DNA from: CAZQRP01 sp964596125
Lineage (GTDB): Bacteria > Chloroflexota > Dehalococcoidia > GIF9 > UBA5629
DNA length: 64,000 nt
Direction: 5' to 3'
NCBI GenBank assembly: GCA_964596125.1
Contig: CAZQRP010000018.1
Span: 1 to 64,000 of the forward strand
The notes under the pieces are model-generated. The model was not told the origin of the DNA. It saw only the letters and a program-made list of their open reading frames with translations, and did no database searches. Position 1 is the stretch's first letter; every line of letters begins with the position of its first letter. The translations under genes were made by a program, and so were the position numbers. Shown here piece after piece: positions 26,579 through 36,139 of this stretch.

Positions 26579-26794
26579 GTGGAACAAGATTCCTTTCCCA
26601 AATGTCTAAAATGTAAGGTCGGTGATTTAGTGCCTCTGTCTGACTTTGGTAGCCAGGGAGCGGCAATTCATTACAAAGCATGGGTGTGCACCAATCCTGA
26701 TTGTGGCTATAATATCAAAATCAGAAATGGTGATTTATATCTCAATGAGCCTATTTTAAGCGGAGCATCTCATACTCTACGATCGCGCTCGTAA
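26579..26794 (+). CDS. small zinc-ribbon protein
   Basis: 71 residues from a GTG preceded by GGAGGAGG. Two cysteine pairs ('KCLKCKVGDL' and 'CTNPDCGYNI') frame a short beta ribbon, consistent with a single zinc site. No catalytic domain. It lies just upstream of comF on the same strand. Role unknown; small zinc ribbons often bind nucleic acid or serve as protein adaptors. Confidence 0.65.
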   Translation: MEQDSFPKCLKCKVGDLVPLSDFGSQGAAIHYKAWVCTNPDCGYNIKIRNGDLYLNEPILSGASHTLRSRS

Positions 26795-26837
26795 TCACAA
26801 TTGATTTTCCATCTCAAGCATTATTAAGGTTGGCATT

Positions 26838-27539
26838 TTGACCTTGTGGTCAGCACAGCTTCAGAGAGGGATTGTTGATTTTTTCTTCCCACCCCGTTGT
26901 GTTGGTTGTGGGAAAGAAGGTGATTTTCTGTGTAGCAACTGCCGCCAGAGATTTCCTCGACTTTTACCACCGTTTTGTGATAAGTGTGGTAAGCCTGAAT
27001 CAAGTGGTAGTTTATGTCCGATGTGCTGGGGATGGCAGGCTAAGATTGATGGCATTCGATCTCCTTTTCGGTTTGATGGTGTAATACGTCAGGCCGTTTA
27101 TGAGCTAAAGTATCGAAATTTGAAGGCAATCTCCGCCCTTCTGGCCGGGCTTTTGTTTGCTTATCTTGAAGTCAATCCTATGCCTGGCGAAGTCTTGGTC
27201 CCGGTACCACTTCACACTCGAAGGTTACGGCAACGGGGCTATAATCAATCAGGCCTTATGGCGAAGGAACTGGGCAGATTGAGTGCTCTTCCTGTGGTTG
27301 AAGATTGTCTGTTACGCCAGAAAGACAGTTTGCCTCAGACCAGAACCGCAAATGTTGATGACCGACGCACAAATATAGTTGATGCATTTACATGCCGGGA
27401 TAAAAGATTAAACGGGAGGCGTGTTCTGTTGATTGATGACGTGTGTACGTCGGGAGCTACTCTGGATGCATGTGCAGTGGCTCTTAAGGATGCCGGTGCT
27501 TTATCTGTGTGGGGTCTGACGTTGGCCAGAGAAACTTAG
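26838..27539 (+). CDS. comF: ComF-family phosphoribosyltransferase-like protein
   Basis: 233 residues from a TTG start. The N-terminal zinc-finger region ('PPRCVGCGKEGDFLCSNC', 'FCDKCGKPESSGSLCPMC') leads into a type I phosphoribosyltransferase fold with 'RRLRQRGYNQSGLMAKEL' and the PRPP loop 'VLLIDDVCTSGATL'. ComF proteins act in DNA uptake or processing in competent bacteria; in others the role is undefined. It is followed 16 bases later by the ribosome hibernation factor. Confidence 0.92.
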   Translation: MTLWSAQLQRGIVDFFFPPRCVGCGKEGDFLCSNCRQRFPRLLPPFCDKCGKPESSGSLCPMCWGWQAKIDGIRSPFRFDGVIRQAVYELKYRNLKAISALLAGLLFAYLEVNPMPGEVLVPVPLHTRRLRQRGYNQSGLMAKELGRLSALPVVEDCLLRQKDSLPQTRTANVDDRRTNIVDAFTCRDKRLNGRRVLLIDDVCTSGATLDACAVALKDAGALSVWGLTLARET

Positions 27540-27555
27540 TAAGAGGAGTAATGAT

Positions 27556-28113
27556 ATGGAGTTGCAGATCGTTGGCAAAAACTTGGAAATAACCGAGGCA
27601 ATTGACGATTATGTGCGCAAGAAGTTTGAAAAATTGCTCAGATACCTTCCCGGAATCGATAACGCTAAGGTTGAAATATATGAGGAAAATACCAGGTCAC
27701 CTGAGCACCGTTTTACTGCTCAGGTGACTGTAAAGAGCAAAGGTATTTTATTGAGAGCTGAGGAAAAAGGAGTGAATGCTTATATGGCTCTTGATGCCGT
27801 AGCCGACGTGTTAGTGCGTCAGATAAGGCGTTATAAGGGGAAATTGCAAAAAAGGAATAAGGGAATTTCGTTGGCTCGTCAGACTCCGGCCACGCAAAAA
27901 GCGAGTACTGCTGGGGAAACCGAAGTTATGCAAGAAGTGGTTAAAATTAAGCGCTTTGCCGTTAAATCGATGTCAGCGGATGAAGCAACCGAACAAATGG
28001 AACTTTTAAGTCACGATTTCTTTCTTTTCCTTAATGTTGATAGTGGTGCGCTTAATTTGGTATACCGGCGTAAAGATGGAAATTATGGGCTCATTGAGCC
28101 TGAGTTAGCTTGA
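27556..28113 (+). CDS. hpf: long-form ribosome hibernation promoting factor
   Basis: 185 residues. The N-terminal S30AE domain ('LQIVGKNLEITEAIDDYVRK', 'LRYLPGIDNAKVEIYEE') is followed by a linker and the C-terminal dimerisation domain ('IKRFAVKSMSADEATEQMEL', 'FFLFLNVDSGALNLVYRRKD'). This is the long HPF type that mediates 100S ribosome dimers in stationary phase. AGAGGAG lies upstream. It is followed 7 bases later by the macrodomain gene. Confidence 0.95.
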   Translation: MELQIVGKNLEITEAIDDYVRKKFEKLLRYLPGIDNAKVEIYEENTRSPEHRFTAQVTVKSKGILLRAEEKGVNAYMALDAVADVLVRQIRRYKGKLQKRNKGISLARQTPATQKASTAGETEVMQEVVKIKRFAVKSMSADEATEQMELLSHDFFLFLNVDSGALNLVYRRKDGNYGLIEPELA

Positions 28114-28120
28114 GTTATGG

Positions 28121-28693
28121 ATGGGAGTAGACGTGAGCGAAGTTAAAGAAGTACTGATAGGTACAACAAAAATTGGCTTGATACAGGGGGATATCACCAA
28201 ACAGACAACAGATGCTATTGTTAATGCAGCAAATTCGAGCTTAATGGGTGGAGGTGGCGTAGATGGGGCTATACACCGGGCTGGCGGTCCGACAATTCTC
28301 GAGGAGTGTCGCAAGATAGTATCTAGAATAGGACGACTGGATACAGGTAAGGCAGTGATAACTACTGGTGGGAATCTTAGTGCAAGATATGTCATCCATA
28401 CCGTTGGCCCAGTATGGCATGGTGGCAGCCGAAATGAGGCTAATCTCTTGGCAAGTGCTTATCTGGAAAGTTTAAAGTTAGCTACTGCTTATAAATTGAA
28501 GAGTATTTCTTTTCCATCCATAAGTACTGGTGCCTATGGTTACCCCGTAGCTGAAGCTGCAGAGGTAGCATTGAATAAGGTCACTGCTTTTATACGTGAA
28601 GATCCAACTCTGCTGGAAGAGATATATTTTGTTCTTTTCGATGATAAGACGTATCAAGCCTATAGTATGGTGTTTGCTAAGATTGCTGGCTAG
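28121..28693 (+). CDS. macrodomain protein, O-acetyl-ADP-ribose deacetylase-like
   Basis: 190 residues forming one macrodomain of the MacroD/YmdB type: 'IGLIQGDITKQTTDAIVNAA', then 'GGGGVDGAIHRAGG' (the glycine-rich ADP-ribose loop), 'GKAVITTGGNL', 'VIHTVGP' and 'SISFPSISTGAYGYP'. It likely removes ADP-ribose or acetyl-ADP-ribose. The start lies 7 bases after the hpf stop, suggesting co-transcription. Confidence 0.92.
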   Translation: MGVDVSEVKEVLIGTTKIGLIQGDITKQTTDAIVNAANSSLMGGGGVDGAIHRAGGPTILEECRKIVSRIGRLDTGKAVITTGGNLSARYVIHTVGPVWHGGSRNEANLLASAYLESLKLATAYKLKSISFPSISTGAYGYPVAEAAEVALNKVTAFIREDPTLLEEIYFVLFDDKTYQAYSMVFAKIAG

Positions 28694-28742
28694 CAGAAGA
28701 GCACTTTTCTTTATTGTTAAATCGCTGTAGAAAGCGGGCAAT

Positions 28743-29261
28743 TTGCTGAGCTATAAATTATTTAATACTTGTTTGGGATGGATGGGTATTGTAGGCTCGC
28801 CCCGTGGACTGAATAAAGTGGTCCTACCTCGAAAATCGAAGAAAGCGGTGCTGGTACAATTTAATAATGAGTGTGATCTTGTTGAAGACAGCTATTGTCT
28901 GTGTTTCGGAGATTTGCACGAGAGATTAATACGTTATATGGCCGGAGAGCCATTGGATTTTCCGGATGACTTAGACCTGGAAAAGGCAACGTTGTTTCAA
29001 CAGCGTGTATGGCGCATGGTTCAGACCATTCCTTATGGTCAGACCCGAAGTTATAGCTGGGTAGCAAATCAACTAGGTTGCAGAGCATACCGGGCTGTGG
29101 GTCAGGCATTAGGCAAGAATCCTGTACCGATCGTGGTACCCTGCCACCGAGTCATCCGTAGCGATGGTAGTCTAGGTGGTTTTACTGGGGGGTTGGATAT
29201 TAAAAAGCACCTGCTCTATTTGGAAACTACGGATAAAAGTGAATCCCTACCTGCTATTTGA
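28743..29261 (+). CDS. ogt: methylated-DNA-protein cysteine methyltransferase
   Basis: 172 residues, TTG start. The C-terminal DNA-repair domain has 'FQQRVWRMVQTIPYGQTRSY', the helix-turn-helix 'GCRAYRAVGQALGKNP' and the methyl-accepting Cys in 'VVPCHRVIRSDGSLGG'. It repairs O6-methylguanine by suicide transfer. The N-terminal domain is short and lacks the Ada metal site, consistent with Ogt. It follows the macrodomain gene by about 50 bases. Confidence 0.92.
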   Translation: MLSYKLFNTCLGWMGIVGSPRGLNKVVLPRKSKKAVLVQFNNECDLVEDSYCLCFGDLHERLIRYMAGEPLDFPDDLDLEKATLFQQRVWRMVQTIPYGQTRSYSWVANQLGCRAYRAVGQALGKNPVPIVVPCHRVIRSDGSLGGFTGGLDIKKHLLYLETTDKSESLPAI

Positions 29262-29489
29262 AAGTCCTGATTATATGAGTGCTGGCAGCAGGGGGAAGGT
29301 ACTTTATTTAAGTTGTTCACCGGTATACAGGTGATTATATCCAGCTTCGGTACTTGATAGCTTGAAGGTCATTATTCTTTTGGGTTGTTTTAGCTTTACG
29401 AAAGTAATTGTGTTGATTTGTTAGCAGTGCGTAACAAATTTCACGTATCGAACAGATGGTTTGAATGAATATAGGAACCGACCTTTACG

Positions 29490-29531
29490 TCTGATAGGTT
29501 TTAGAAAGGTCTACAGACCTATCAGAATTTT
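29490..29531 (+). terminator. hairpin terminator, plus-strand direction
   Basis: A perfect 10-base inverted repeat, TCTGATAGGT (29490-29499) and ACCTATCAGA (29517-29526), is followed by ATTTTT. It overlaps the stop codon of dnaE, which reads on the other strand. It would stop rightward transcripts from the thpR-ogt side from running antisense into dnaE. The 17-base loop is long for an intrinsic terminator. Confidence 0.5.
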
Positions 29532-32500
29532 TCTAGCCTTAAGCTGTCATTTCCCAGGATGTCAGTAATTTGTTGTGCTAACTCGTCACAATAACCGGCG
29601 GGACTTAGCTCCAGTTTAACTGTATTTTCAGTGTTGACAATCACAAGCTGGACAATATCCTGTCCCGGATAACGCTGGAGTATATCCATTACCTTGTTAA
29701 GCTGTGCTACGTTTTCTTCACTTCCTTCGCCTTCGTTTATGGTGATTGTCAATTTATGTTGTTGAGTAACCGGAGCGGCTTGTTCAGCTTCTTGGCTTTG
29801 TTCACTGTCAGGCTGATATTGACGTACCTTGTTGCAATTAATAGTAACTCGCTCATCTCTTGATTTTACTTTCCCCTCTACCAGCAGAATTTCGCCTTCC
29901 TGCCATAATTGTTTAGTTTGATTGTATATTTCAGCCCAAACAGTAACCTCGATGCTACCATCAAGGTCTTCAAGAGTGGTAATAATGAAAGGTCGTCCGT
30001 CTTTTGTGTAAAGTTGACGAATTGCAGTTACCATTCCGGCTATGACCACTGTATCTCCAACCATTTCCTCGGTAATTTGACCGCATAGAGCGGTTGTAGC
30101 ATTAGCTAACATAGGAGCTACTGTAGTAAGCGGATGTTCAGAGAAGTATACTCCTAGAAGTTCCTTTTCCCACTCCAATTTTTCTTTGATGGGGGAGTCG
30201 ATATTGTCCAAATCCAGACTGGGAAGAGGAGTGGCTACAGAGTCACCCCAGAGGTCAAACATGGTTGCCTGTCCTGATTCCTTTAGTTGTCTCTCACGCT
30301 GGGATAAGGCTATGATTTGGCTGACGACCGGGAGAAGTGCCCCACGGGGAGCCAGATTGTCGAATGTGCCGGACTTTATAAGGCTTTCTATAACCTTTTT
30401 ATTGATATTTCGTAGATCAGTTCGGCGGCAAAAGTCCTCGATAGATTTGAAAACGCCCTCCTGCTGGCGGGACCAAAGGATTGGTTGAATAGCTGCGAAT
30501 CCAACATTTTTTATTGCAGTTAAACTGAAGCGGATTGCTGATTCTCCATCTTGCTTCTCTATGGTGAAGTCGTTCCAGCTTTTATTAATATCCGGCGGTA
30601 GTACCGGGATGTTAAGGCGGTGGCATTCGGCAATAATTGAGCGGACCTTATCAGAATTGGCAGCATACGTATTCAAGAGAGCAGCCATGGACTCGACTGG
30701 GAAATTGGCTTTCAGATAGGCAGTTTCATATGCTATGCGGGCGTAGCAAACGCTATGGGCTTTATTAAATGCATAGCCGGCAAAGGGTTCGATTAAAGCA
30801 AAAATTTCTGTAGCTACTTCCTCTGATACACCATTTTTTTGAGCACCATTTATAAAATTCATACGCTCTTTTTGCATTACCTGCTGAATCTTCTTCCCCA
30901 TAGCTTTACGAAAGATATCAGCTTGGCCCAGACTGTAACCTGCTAGAGCTTGAACAATAAGAAGCACCTGGTCCTGGTAGACGATGACACCATAGGTTTC
31001 CTCTAGAATTTCTTCAAGCGCGGGATGCGGGTAGTGTATGGGTTCAATTCCGTGTTTTGCCTTGATGAAAGTAGGTATATGCTCCATAGGTCCTGGCCGG
31101 TACAGGGCTACCATGGCCGAGATATCATTGAAGTTGGTGGGCTTAAGTTCCTTTATATAGCGACGCATACCCTCGCCTTCTAACTGAAATATGCCGCTGG
31201 TCTCCCCGGAGGCGAGTAATTTAAACGTAGCCCGGTCATCGAGGGGAAGATTTTGTAAATCGATGGATATATTACGGTTTTCTTTGATGATTTGCTTGGC
31301 TTTGGCCAGGAACGTGAGGTTAGCCAGACCGAGGAGGTCCAGCTTGAGCAGCCCCAGACGGGCAACAGTTTCCATAGAAAACTGAGTAGTAGCAGTAGCC
31401 TGCTCATCTTCCTTGGAAACGCGTTGCAGTGGTAAATACTGGACCAGCGGCTCTTTAGATATTACCACTCCGGCGGCATGTGTACTGGCGTGGCGTGCTA
31501 TTCCTTCAAGCTTACTGGCGGTATCAATCAAACGCCGTACCGTGTCATCGTCTTTATAGATAGTGTTAAGTTCCCTGTTTTCGGCTAATGCCTCTTCAAG
31601 TTTTATATTTGGCCGGTAAGGTATTAGCCTGGCAACTCGATCACCCTGGCTGTAAGGCATGCCTAATGCTCTACCTACATCTCTCACAGCAGCTCTGGCG
31701 CCTAGGGTGCCAAAGGTGATAATCTGGGCTACATGATCAGTCCCGTATTTCTGGTTTACATAAGCTAATATCTCATTCCTACGGTCGTCCTGGAAATCGA
31801 GGTCGATATCCGGCAATTCACGCCGTTCAATATTGAGAAAGCGTTCGAAGACAAGCTTGTGGGCTACCGGGTCGATGTCGGTAATTTCCAGGCAATATAG
31901 CGCCAGGCTGGCAGCAGCGCTACCTCGCACGCCGAAGAGGATATTTTCCTTTCTGGTAAAGGAGATTAAATCCCAGACAACAAGGAAATAGTCGGCGAAA
32001 TGCGTTTTATGGATTACTTCTAGCTCATAGGTTAGGCGCTGCTCGAGTTGTGGGGTGGGAGAGGGAAAGCGCTGCTTGAATCCTTGCCAGCACAGTTCAG
32101 CCAGATAACTGTCGGCTGTCTTATCGTGTGGTATATCTACCTCTGGAAGATGAAGTGTACCAAAATCCAGCTCCAACTGGCACATATCAGCAATCTTTTG
32201 AGTATTTTCCAGAGCTTGGGGTAAATCTGCAAACTGTTTTGCCATTTCATCGGGGCTTTTAAGATAAAAGAAATCACCAGCCATCTTCAACCTTTTTTCA
32301 TCGTAAATAGAGGTATTGGTTTGAATGCAAAGAAGTAGTTCCTGTGTGGAGGCGTCTCCTTTATTTACATAATGAACGTCATTTGTAGCTACTATTGGAA
32401 TGTCTGTTCTGGATGACAGAGAAAGTAATTCGTGGTTGACTTTATCAAGTTCTGGAATCGGGTGTCTTTGTATTTCCAGATAATAGTCATCGAAAATATC

Positions 32501-32980
32501 TTTGTACCATTGAGCTTCTGCAGCGGCATCTTCGATGCGACCTTCCAGGATGAGACGGGGTACTTGGCCGTGAAGGCATCCGGACAGGGCGACGAGGCCT
32601 TCGTGGTAGCAGGCTAATAGTTCTTTATCCACTCTCGGCTTATAATAAAATCCTTCGAGGTGGGCCTTGGTTACCAGTTGAATCAGGTTATGATAGCCAT
32701 GCTGGTTTTTAGCAAGTAAAACGAGATGATAGGGATTTTTATCACTGGCATTGCGACCACTTCGGTCTGTTTGAGCGACGTAGAGTTCACAGCCGATAAT
32801 TGGCTTAATGCCTGCTTCTCTGGCAGTGGTATAGAAATCAATCACACCATGCATATTTCCATGATCGGTAATGGCGAGGTTGCTCATACCCAGCTCTTTA
32901 GCCTTGGAGATAACTTTGTCAATACGGCATAGCCCGTCAAGTAAGCTGTACTCGGTATGGACGTGAAGATGGGTAAACAT
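29522..32980 (-). CDS. dnaE: DNA polymerase III alpha subunit
   Basis: About 1152 residues from the ATG at 32980; an in-frame TTG at 33022 would only add a non-conserved leader. An N-terminal PHP domain ('FTHLHVHTEYSLLDG') leads into the polymerase core with catalytic acidic motif 'PDIDLDFQDDRR', the 'HASTHAAGVVIS' and 'GIFQLEGEGMRRYIKELKP' segments, a tandem HhH region and an OB-fold ('VVIAGMVTAIRQLYTKDGR'). Standard replicative polymerase of the DnaE1 type, lacking the PolC exonuclease insertion. It stands alone on the minus strand. Confidence 0.96.
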   Translation of the reverse strand: MFTHLHVHTEYSLLDGLCRIDKVISKAKELGMSNLAITDHGNMHGVIDFYTTAREAGIKPIIGCELYVAQTDRSGRNASDKNPYHLVLLAKNQHGYHNLIQLVTKAHLEGFYYKPRVDKELLACYHEGLVALSGCLHGQVPRLILEGRIEDAAAEAQWYKDIFDDYYLEIQRHPIPELDKVNHELLSLSSRTDIPIVATNDVHYVNKGDASTQELLLCIQTNTSIYDEKRLKMAGDFFYLKSPDEMAKQFADLPQALENTQKIADMCQLELDFGTLHLPEVDIPHDKTADSYLAELCWQGFKQRFPSPTPQLEQRLTYELEVIHKTHFADYFLVVWDLISFTRKENILFGVRGSAAASLALYCLEITDIDPVAHKLVFERFLNIERRELPDIDLDFQDDRRNEILAYVNQKYGTDHVAQIITFGTLGARAAVRDVGRALGMPYSQGDRVARLIPYRPNIKLEEALAENRELNTIYKDDDTVRRLIDTASKLEGIARHASTHAAGVVISKEPLVQYLPLQRVSKEDEQATATTQFSMETVARLGLLKLDLLGLANLTFLAKAKQIIKENRNISIDLQNLPLDDRATFKLLASGETSGIFQLEGEGMRRYIKELKPTNFNDISAMVALYRPGPMEHIPTFIKAKHGIEPIHYPHPALEEILEETYGVIVYQDQVLLIVQALAGYSLGQADIFRKAMGKKIQQVMQKERMNFINGAQKNGVSEEVATEIFALIEPFAGYAFNKAHSVCYARIAYETAYLKANFPVESMAALLNTYAANSDKVRSIIAECHRLNIPVLPPDINKSWNDFTIEKQDGESAIRFSLTAIKNVGFAAIQPILWSRQQEGVFKSIEDFCRRTDLRNINKKVIESLIKSGTFDNLAPRGALLPVVSQIIALSQRERQLKESGQATMFDLWGDSVATPLPSLDLDNIDSPIKEKLEWEKELLGVYFSEHPLTTVAPMLANATTALCGQITEEMVGDTVVIAGMVTAIRQLYTKDGRPFIITTLEDLDGSIEVTVWAEIYNQTKQLWQEGEILLVEGKVKSRDERVTINCNKVRQYQPDSEQSQEAEQAAPVTQQHKLTITINEGEGSEENVAQLNKVMDILQRYPGQDIVQLVIVNTENTVKLELSPAGYCDELAQQITDILGNDSLRLEKF

Positions 32981-33118
32981 TGAACTCTGTCTGGATATGC
33001 TCTTAATTATAGCATAAAGCAATTACATGACATTATAGAAATTCAATGGATCTGTGCAATCAATTTGACACCTTGTGAAAGTATCGACTATTATCAGCTT
33101 TAATTTCAAGAGAGTGCA

Positions 33119-33808
33119 ATGCAGGTCGTTAGAAATATTGTCTACGTACTTTTTTTATGTTGTGTGCCTGTAGTACTTCTAACCAGTACTATTTACTGGG
33201 AAGTTACTGAAATCAGGCTGTATGAATATGGGATCAATAAATATGAAATAAGCAGGGTAACTGGTATAGATGAGAAGGAATTAAAGAGAATACACCAGCA
33301 TTTAATAGATTATTATAATTTGAAGGTAGAATCGGCGCAGGTGATAGTTACTAAGGATGGAGAAGAATTTCATCTTTTCAATGAGCGAGAACTGATTCAT
33401 CTTGAGGATGTAAAAAACCTGGTTCGGTTAGACCTGTGGGTTCAGAGAGTTGCCTTCACGTTAATAGTTATCTGTAGTTTGATGTTTTTATTGTGGTTGC
33501 GAGATAGCTGGCTGATATTGGTCAAGGGTCTGTTTCGGGGGAGTTTAGCAACATTGGGCCTGGTGGTTATTTTAGCCCTGTTTTCTGTATTTGGTTTTGA
33601 ACGACTATTTATTCTTTTTCATCTGGTCAGCTTTACTAACGAGTTCTGGATACTTGATCCATCCAGGGATTACCTGATTATGTTATTCCCTGAGTCTTTT
33701 TTTTATGATGCTGCTATGTTCGGTTTTGGCGCCGTGCTAATCCAGACCTTATTTCTTGGAAGTGCTACTTTCGGTGTGATGAAATTGAAGGGTGGGGCAA
33801 AAGGATAG
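33119..33808 (+). CDS. DUF1461-family integral membrane protein
   Basis: A 229-residue protein with an N-terminal helix, then the extracytoplasmic signature 'YEYGINKYEISRVTGIDEKE' and 'HLIDYYN', a charged loop ('NERELIHLEDVKNLVR'), and three further membrane helices ending in a basic tail. This matches the TIGR01906/DUF1461 family of unknown function, common in Firmicutes and Chloroflexota. The start is the ATG at 33119. Confidence 0.85.
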   Translation: MQVVRNIVYVLFLCCVPVVLLTSTIYWEVTEIRLYEYGINKYEISRVTGIDEKELKRIHQHLIDYYNLKVESAQVIVTKDGEEFHLFNERELIHLEDVKNLVRLDLWVQRVAFTLIVICSLMFLLWLRDSWLILVKGLFRGSLATLGLVVILALFSVFGFERLFILFHLVSFTNEFWILDPSRDYLIMLFPESFFYDAAMFGFGAVLIQTLFLGSATFGVMKLKGGAKG

Positions 33809-33843
33809 CCACCACCTGTTGTTAACGGTATCCGGAAATAGGA

Positions 33844-34077
33844 TTAGTGGCAACTGCTACAGGTAGAGGCTGTACAACCAGTGCATGAGCTAGCCGTGCC
33901 GGATATAGGGGTAGATTCTCCATTACTCCCCTTGGAATAGGAAGAAAAGCGGGATAGTACTCTCCTGGCAACATTCCTGCACCTAAGGCAAGAAGCATCT
34001 TCATCTGCTTTGCTTATTGAGCGAAGTAGTTCAAATTTAAGATCACACTCGGGACAATGATATTCATATATAGGCAT
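33844..34077 (-). CDS. FmdB-family zinc ribbon protein
   Basis: 77 residues with the hallmark 'MPIYEYHCPECDLKFE' and second pair 'CLRCRNVARR', forming the FmdB regulatory-protein-type zinc ribbon. The tail is cysteine-rich ('SSCTGCTASTCSSCH'). The family was named for a putative regulator of amidase/formamidase genes but is mostly uncharacterised. It is convergent with the DUF1461 gene. A second family member is at 42695-42877. Confidence 0.88.
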   Translation of the reverse strand: MPIYEYHCPECDLKFELLRSISKADEDASCLRCRNVARRVLSRFSSYSKGSNGESTPISGTASSCTGCTASTCSSCH

Positions 34078-34214
34078 TTCATCCTCCGGTGTTTAAACTT
34101 TAACTCATGACCTTGGTAAAGTCAAATATTTTTTTATCTCCTCAAGAGTCTCTTGGAATGCCGTTTCGCCGACTAGTATAATATCTTAAATCGGGATAGG
34201 TATGAGTAGATTGA

Positions 34215-34904
34215 ATGAACATCTCTACCACTGAGACAGCGCAAAAAATAGTTAAGTGGATTGGTGAAACTGTTTCAGCAGCAGGGGCTGAAGGAGTGGT
34301 TTTTGGCCTGAGCGGTGGGATTGACTCGTCGGTAGTTGCGGTATTATCCAAGCGTGCTTTTCCCGATTCCAGTTTAGGAATCAACATGCCCTGTCACAGT
34401 GATGAGTTGGATAGAAAGCATGCCGAGCTTGTTGCCAGTAAGTTTGATATACCTGTTAAGATTGTCGTGCTCGATGAAGTATTTAATACTCTGATTAACA
34501 TTGTATCCGGTGATGATTGTCTTACGGCGACAAAAAGGTTAGCGGAAGCTAACATTAAACCCCGATTACGAATGGTAACCCTTTATTATTATGCCAATCG
34601 GCTTAACTATTTGGTAGTGGGCGCATCAAATAGAAGCGAATTGTCTATTGGCTATTTCACCAAGTATGGAGATGGAGGTGCCGACCTTTTGCCTTTAAGT
34701 AATCTGTTGAAGCGACAGGTATGTGATCTGGCGGCCTATTTGGATATACCTCGGGAAATTATCGATAAAGCCCCTTCTGCGGGTCTGTGGCGAGGTCAAA
34801 CTGACGAAACAGAACTGGGATTTACCTATAATGAACTGGATCGTTATCTAACTACAGGTCAAATTGGCAAAGGAAATAAGGAAAAGATGCGTTTACTAAT
34901 ATAG
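34215..34904 (+). CDS. nadE: NH3-dependent NAD+ synthetase
   Basis: 229 residues of the adenine-nucleotide alpha-hydrolase type: PP-loop 'GLSGGIDSSVVAVLSKRAFP', 'NRLNYLVVGASNRSELSIGY' and 'LPLSNLLKRQVCDLAAYLDIP', ending 'GLWRGQTDETELGFTYNELD'. It amidates nicotinate adenine dinucleotide to NAD. There is no glutaminase domain, so ammonia is the amide donor. The start ATG at 34215 is conserved in context. It precedes recA with a 129-base gap. Confidence 0.95.
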   Translation: MNISTTETAQKIVKWIGETVSAAGAEGVVFGLSGGIDSSVVAVLSKRAFPDSSLGINMPCHSDELDRKHAELVASKFDIPVKIVVLDEVFNTLINIVSGDDCLTATKRLAEANIKPRLRMVTLYYYANRLNYLVVGASNRSELSIGYFTKYGDGGADLLPLSNLLKRQVCDLAAYLDIPREIIDKAPSAGLWRGQTDETELGFTYNELDRYLTTGQIGKGNKEKMRLLI

Positions 34905-34973
34905 ACCGAAGCAGGCATAAGCGCTGGACTCCACTGACACCTCCGATATAACGTGGCAGGCGTCAAACTTTGC

Positions 34974-35002
34974 TTGAGTTGGTATAGTGCCTATGTTATG
35001 CT
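34974..35002 (+). promoter_or_regulatory. candidate promoter upstream of recA
   Basis: TTGAGT (34974-34979) and TATGCT (34997-35002) are spaced by 17 bases and sit about 32 bases before the recA ATG, with AGGAGAGG in between. No obvious LexA-type palindrome was found next to it. Confidence 0.4.
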
Positions 35003-35033
35003 TCTTTTTAAAATATATTGAAGGAGAGGTAAG

Positions 35034-36062
35034 ATGACTTTTGAGAGAGAAAAAGCCCTAGAGCTCGCAATAACTCAAATCATAAAGCAATACGGTGAGG
35101 GTTCTGTGATGAAGCTGGGTGAAGTCAAACAGAGATTGCAAGTGGATGCGATTCCTACAGGCTCACTGGCCTTAGACCTGGCATTGGGAGTAGGCGGTAT
35201 TCCCAGGGGGCGTGTTACTGAAATCTTTGGTGCTGAAGCTTCAGGAAAGACTACGCTTGCCCTGCACATAATTGCTCAAGCTCAGAAGCTTGGAGGTACA
35301 GCTTTCTATATAGACGCCGAACATGCGTTTAGCTGTGAATATGCTTCCAGTTGCGGAGTTAAGTGGGAGGATTTGCAGATCTCTCAGCCTGATTATGGGG
35401 AGCAGGCTTTAGAAATTGCTGAAAAATTGGTGAGGAGTGGGGCTGTGGATGTTATTATCATTGATAGCGTACCCGCCCTGGTGCCTCGGGCTGAAATTGA
35501 AGGAGAAATGGGTGATGCTCATGTTGGCTTACAGGCGCGATTAATGTCCCAGGCATTAAGAAAGTTGGTGGCAGTGATGAGTAAGTCTCACACTGCTGTA
35601 GTCTTCATTAATCAACTGCGGGAAAAGGTGGGCATTATTTTTGGCAGCCCTGAAGTCACTCCAGGAGGCAGAGCTTTAAAATTCTATAGCACAGTGAGGA
35701 TAGATCTACGGCGGGGTGATATTATTAAACGTGGCTCCGAGGCGATTGGTACCAGAGTTAGAGCCAAAGTGGTTAAGAATAAAGTGGCTCCTCCGTTTCG
35801 TTCTGCTGAATTTGACCTCATGTTTAAGAGCGGTATAAGTATGGAAGGTGATCTTATAGACCTTGGCAGTAATCTGGGAATTGTGACCAAGTCGGGCACG
35901 TTTTTCAGTTATGGTGACATAAAATTAGGACAGGGACGTGAAAATGCTAAAGAATATTTAGTGCAACATCCTGACCTGGCTTCCGAGGTTGAGGCTCAAA
36001 TTAGAGCTTCGACGATTGATAAGAAAGATTATGATACCGGTAACAGTAAACCTATTGAGTGA
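35034..36062 (+). CDS. recA: recombinase RecA
   Basis: 342 residues, full length. Walker A 'GAEASGKTTLA', Walker B 'VIIIDSVPALVPR', L1 region 'AEIEGEMGDAHVGLQARLMS', L2 region 'NQLREKVGIIFGSPEVTPGG' and the C-terminal domain are all present. Catalyses strand exchange in homologous recombination and induces the SOS response. AGGAGAGG precedes the start. recX follows. Confidence 0.98.
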   Translation: MTFEREKALELAITQIIKQYGEGSVMKLGEVKQRLQVDAIPTGSLALDLALGVGGIPRGRVTEIFGAEASGKTTLALHIIAQAQKLGGTAFYIDAEHAFSCEYASSCGVKWEDLQISQPDYGEQALEIAEKLVRSGAVDVIIIDSVPALVPRAEIEGEMGDAHVGLQARLMSQALRKLVAVMSKSHTAVVFINQLREKVGIIFGSPEVTPGGRALKFYSTVRIDLRRGDIIKRGSEAIGTRVRAKVVKNKVAPPFRSAEFDLMFKSGISMEGDLIDLGSNLGIVTKSGTFFSYGDIKLGQGRENAKEYLVQHPDLASEVEAQIRASTIDKKDYDTGNSKPIE

Positions 36063-36139
36063 ACTCAGTCTGGAATGTAAGAAGAGTTAAATAGCTGTTA
36101 TAAACCTCTTTTTCTTATTTGATAATTGATGAGGTACAG

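Noticed and set aside
33006..33011. TATAAT on the minus strand upstream of dnaE as a promoter
   Set aside because: No acceptable -35 at 16-18 bases; a lone hexamer is expected by chance in AT-rich DNA.
34905..35033. LexA/SOS box before recA
   Set aside because: No palindrome of the known LexA consensus types was found; only a plain promoter-like pair.
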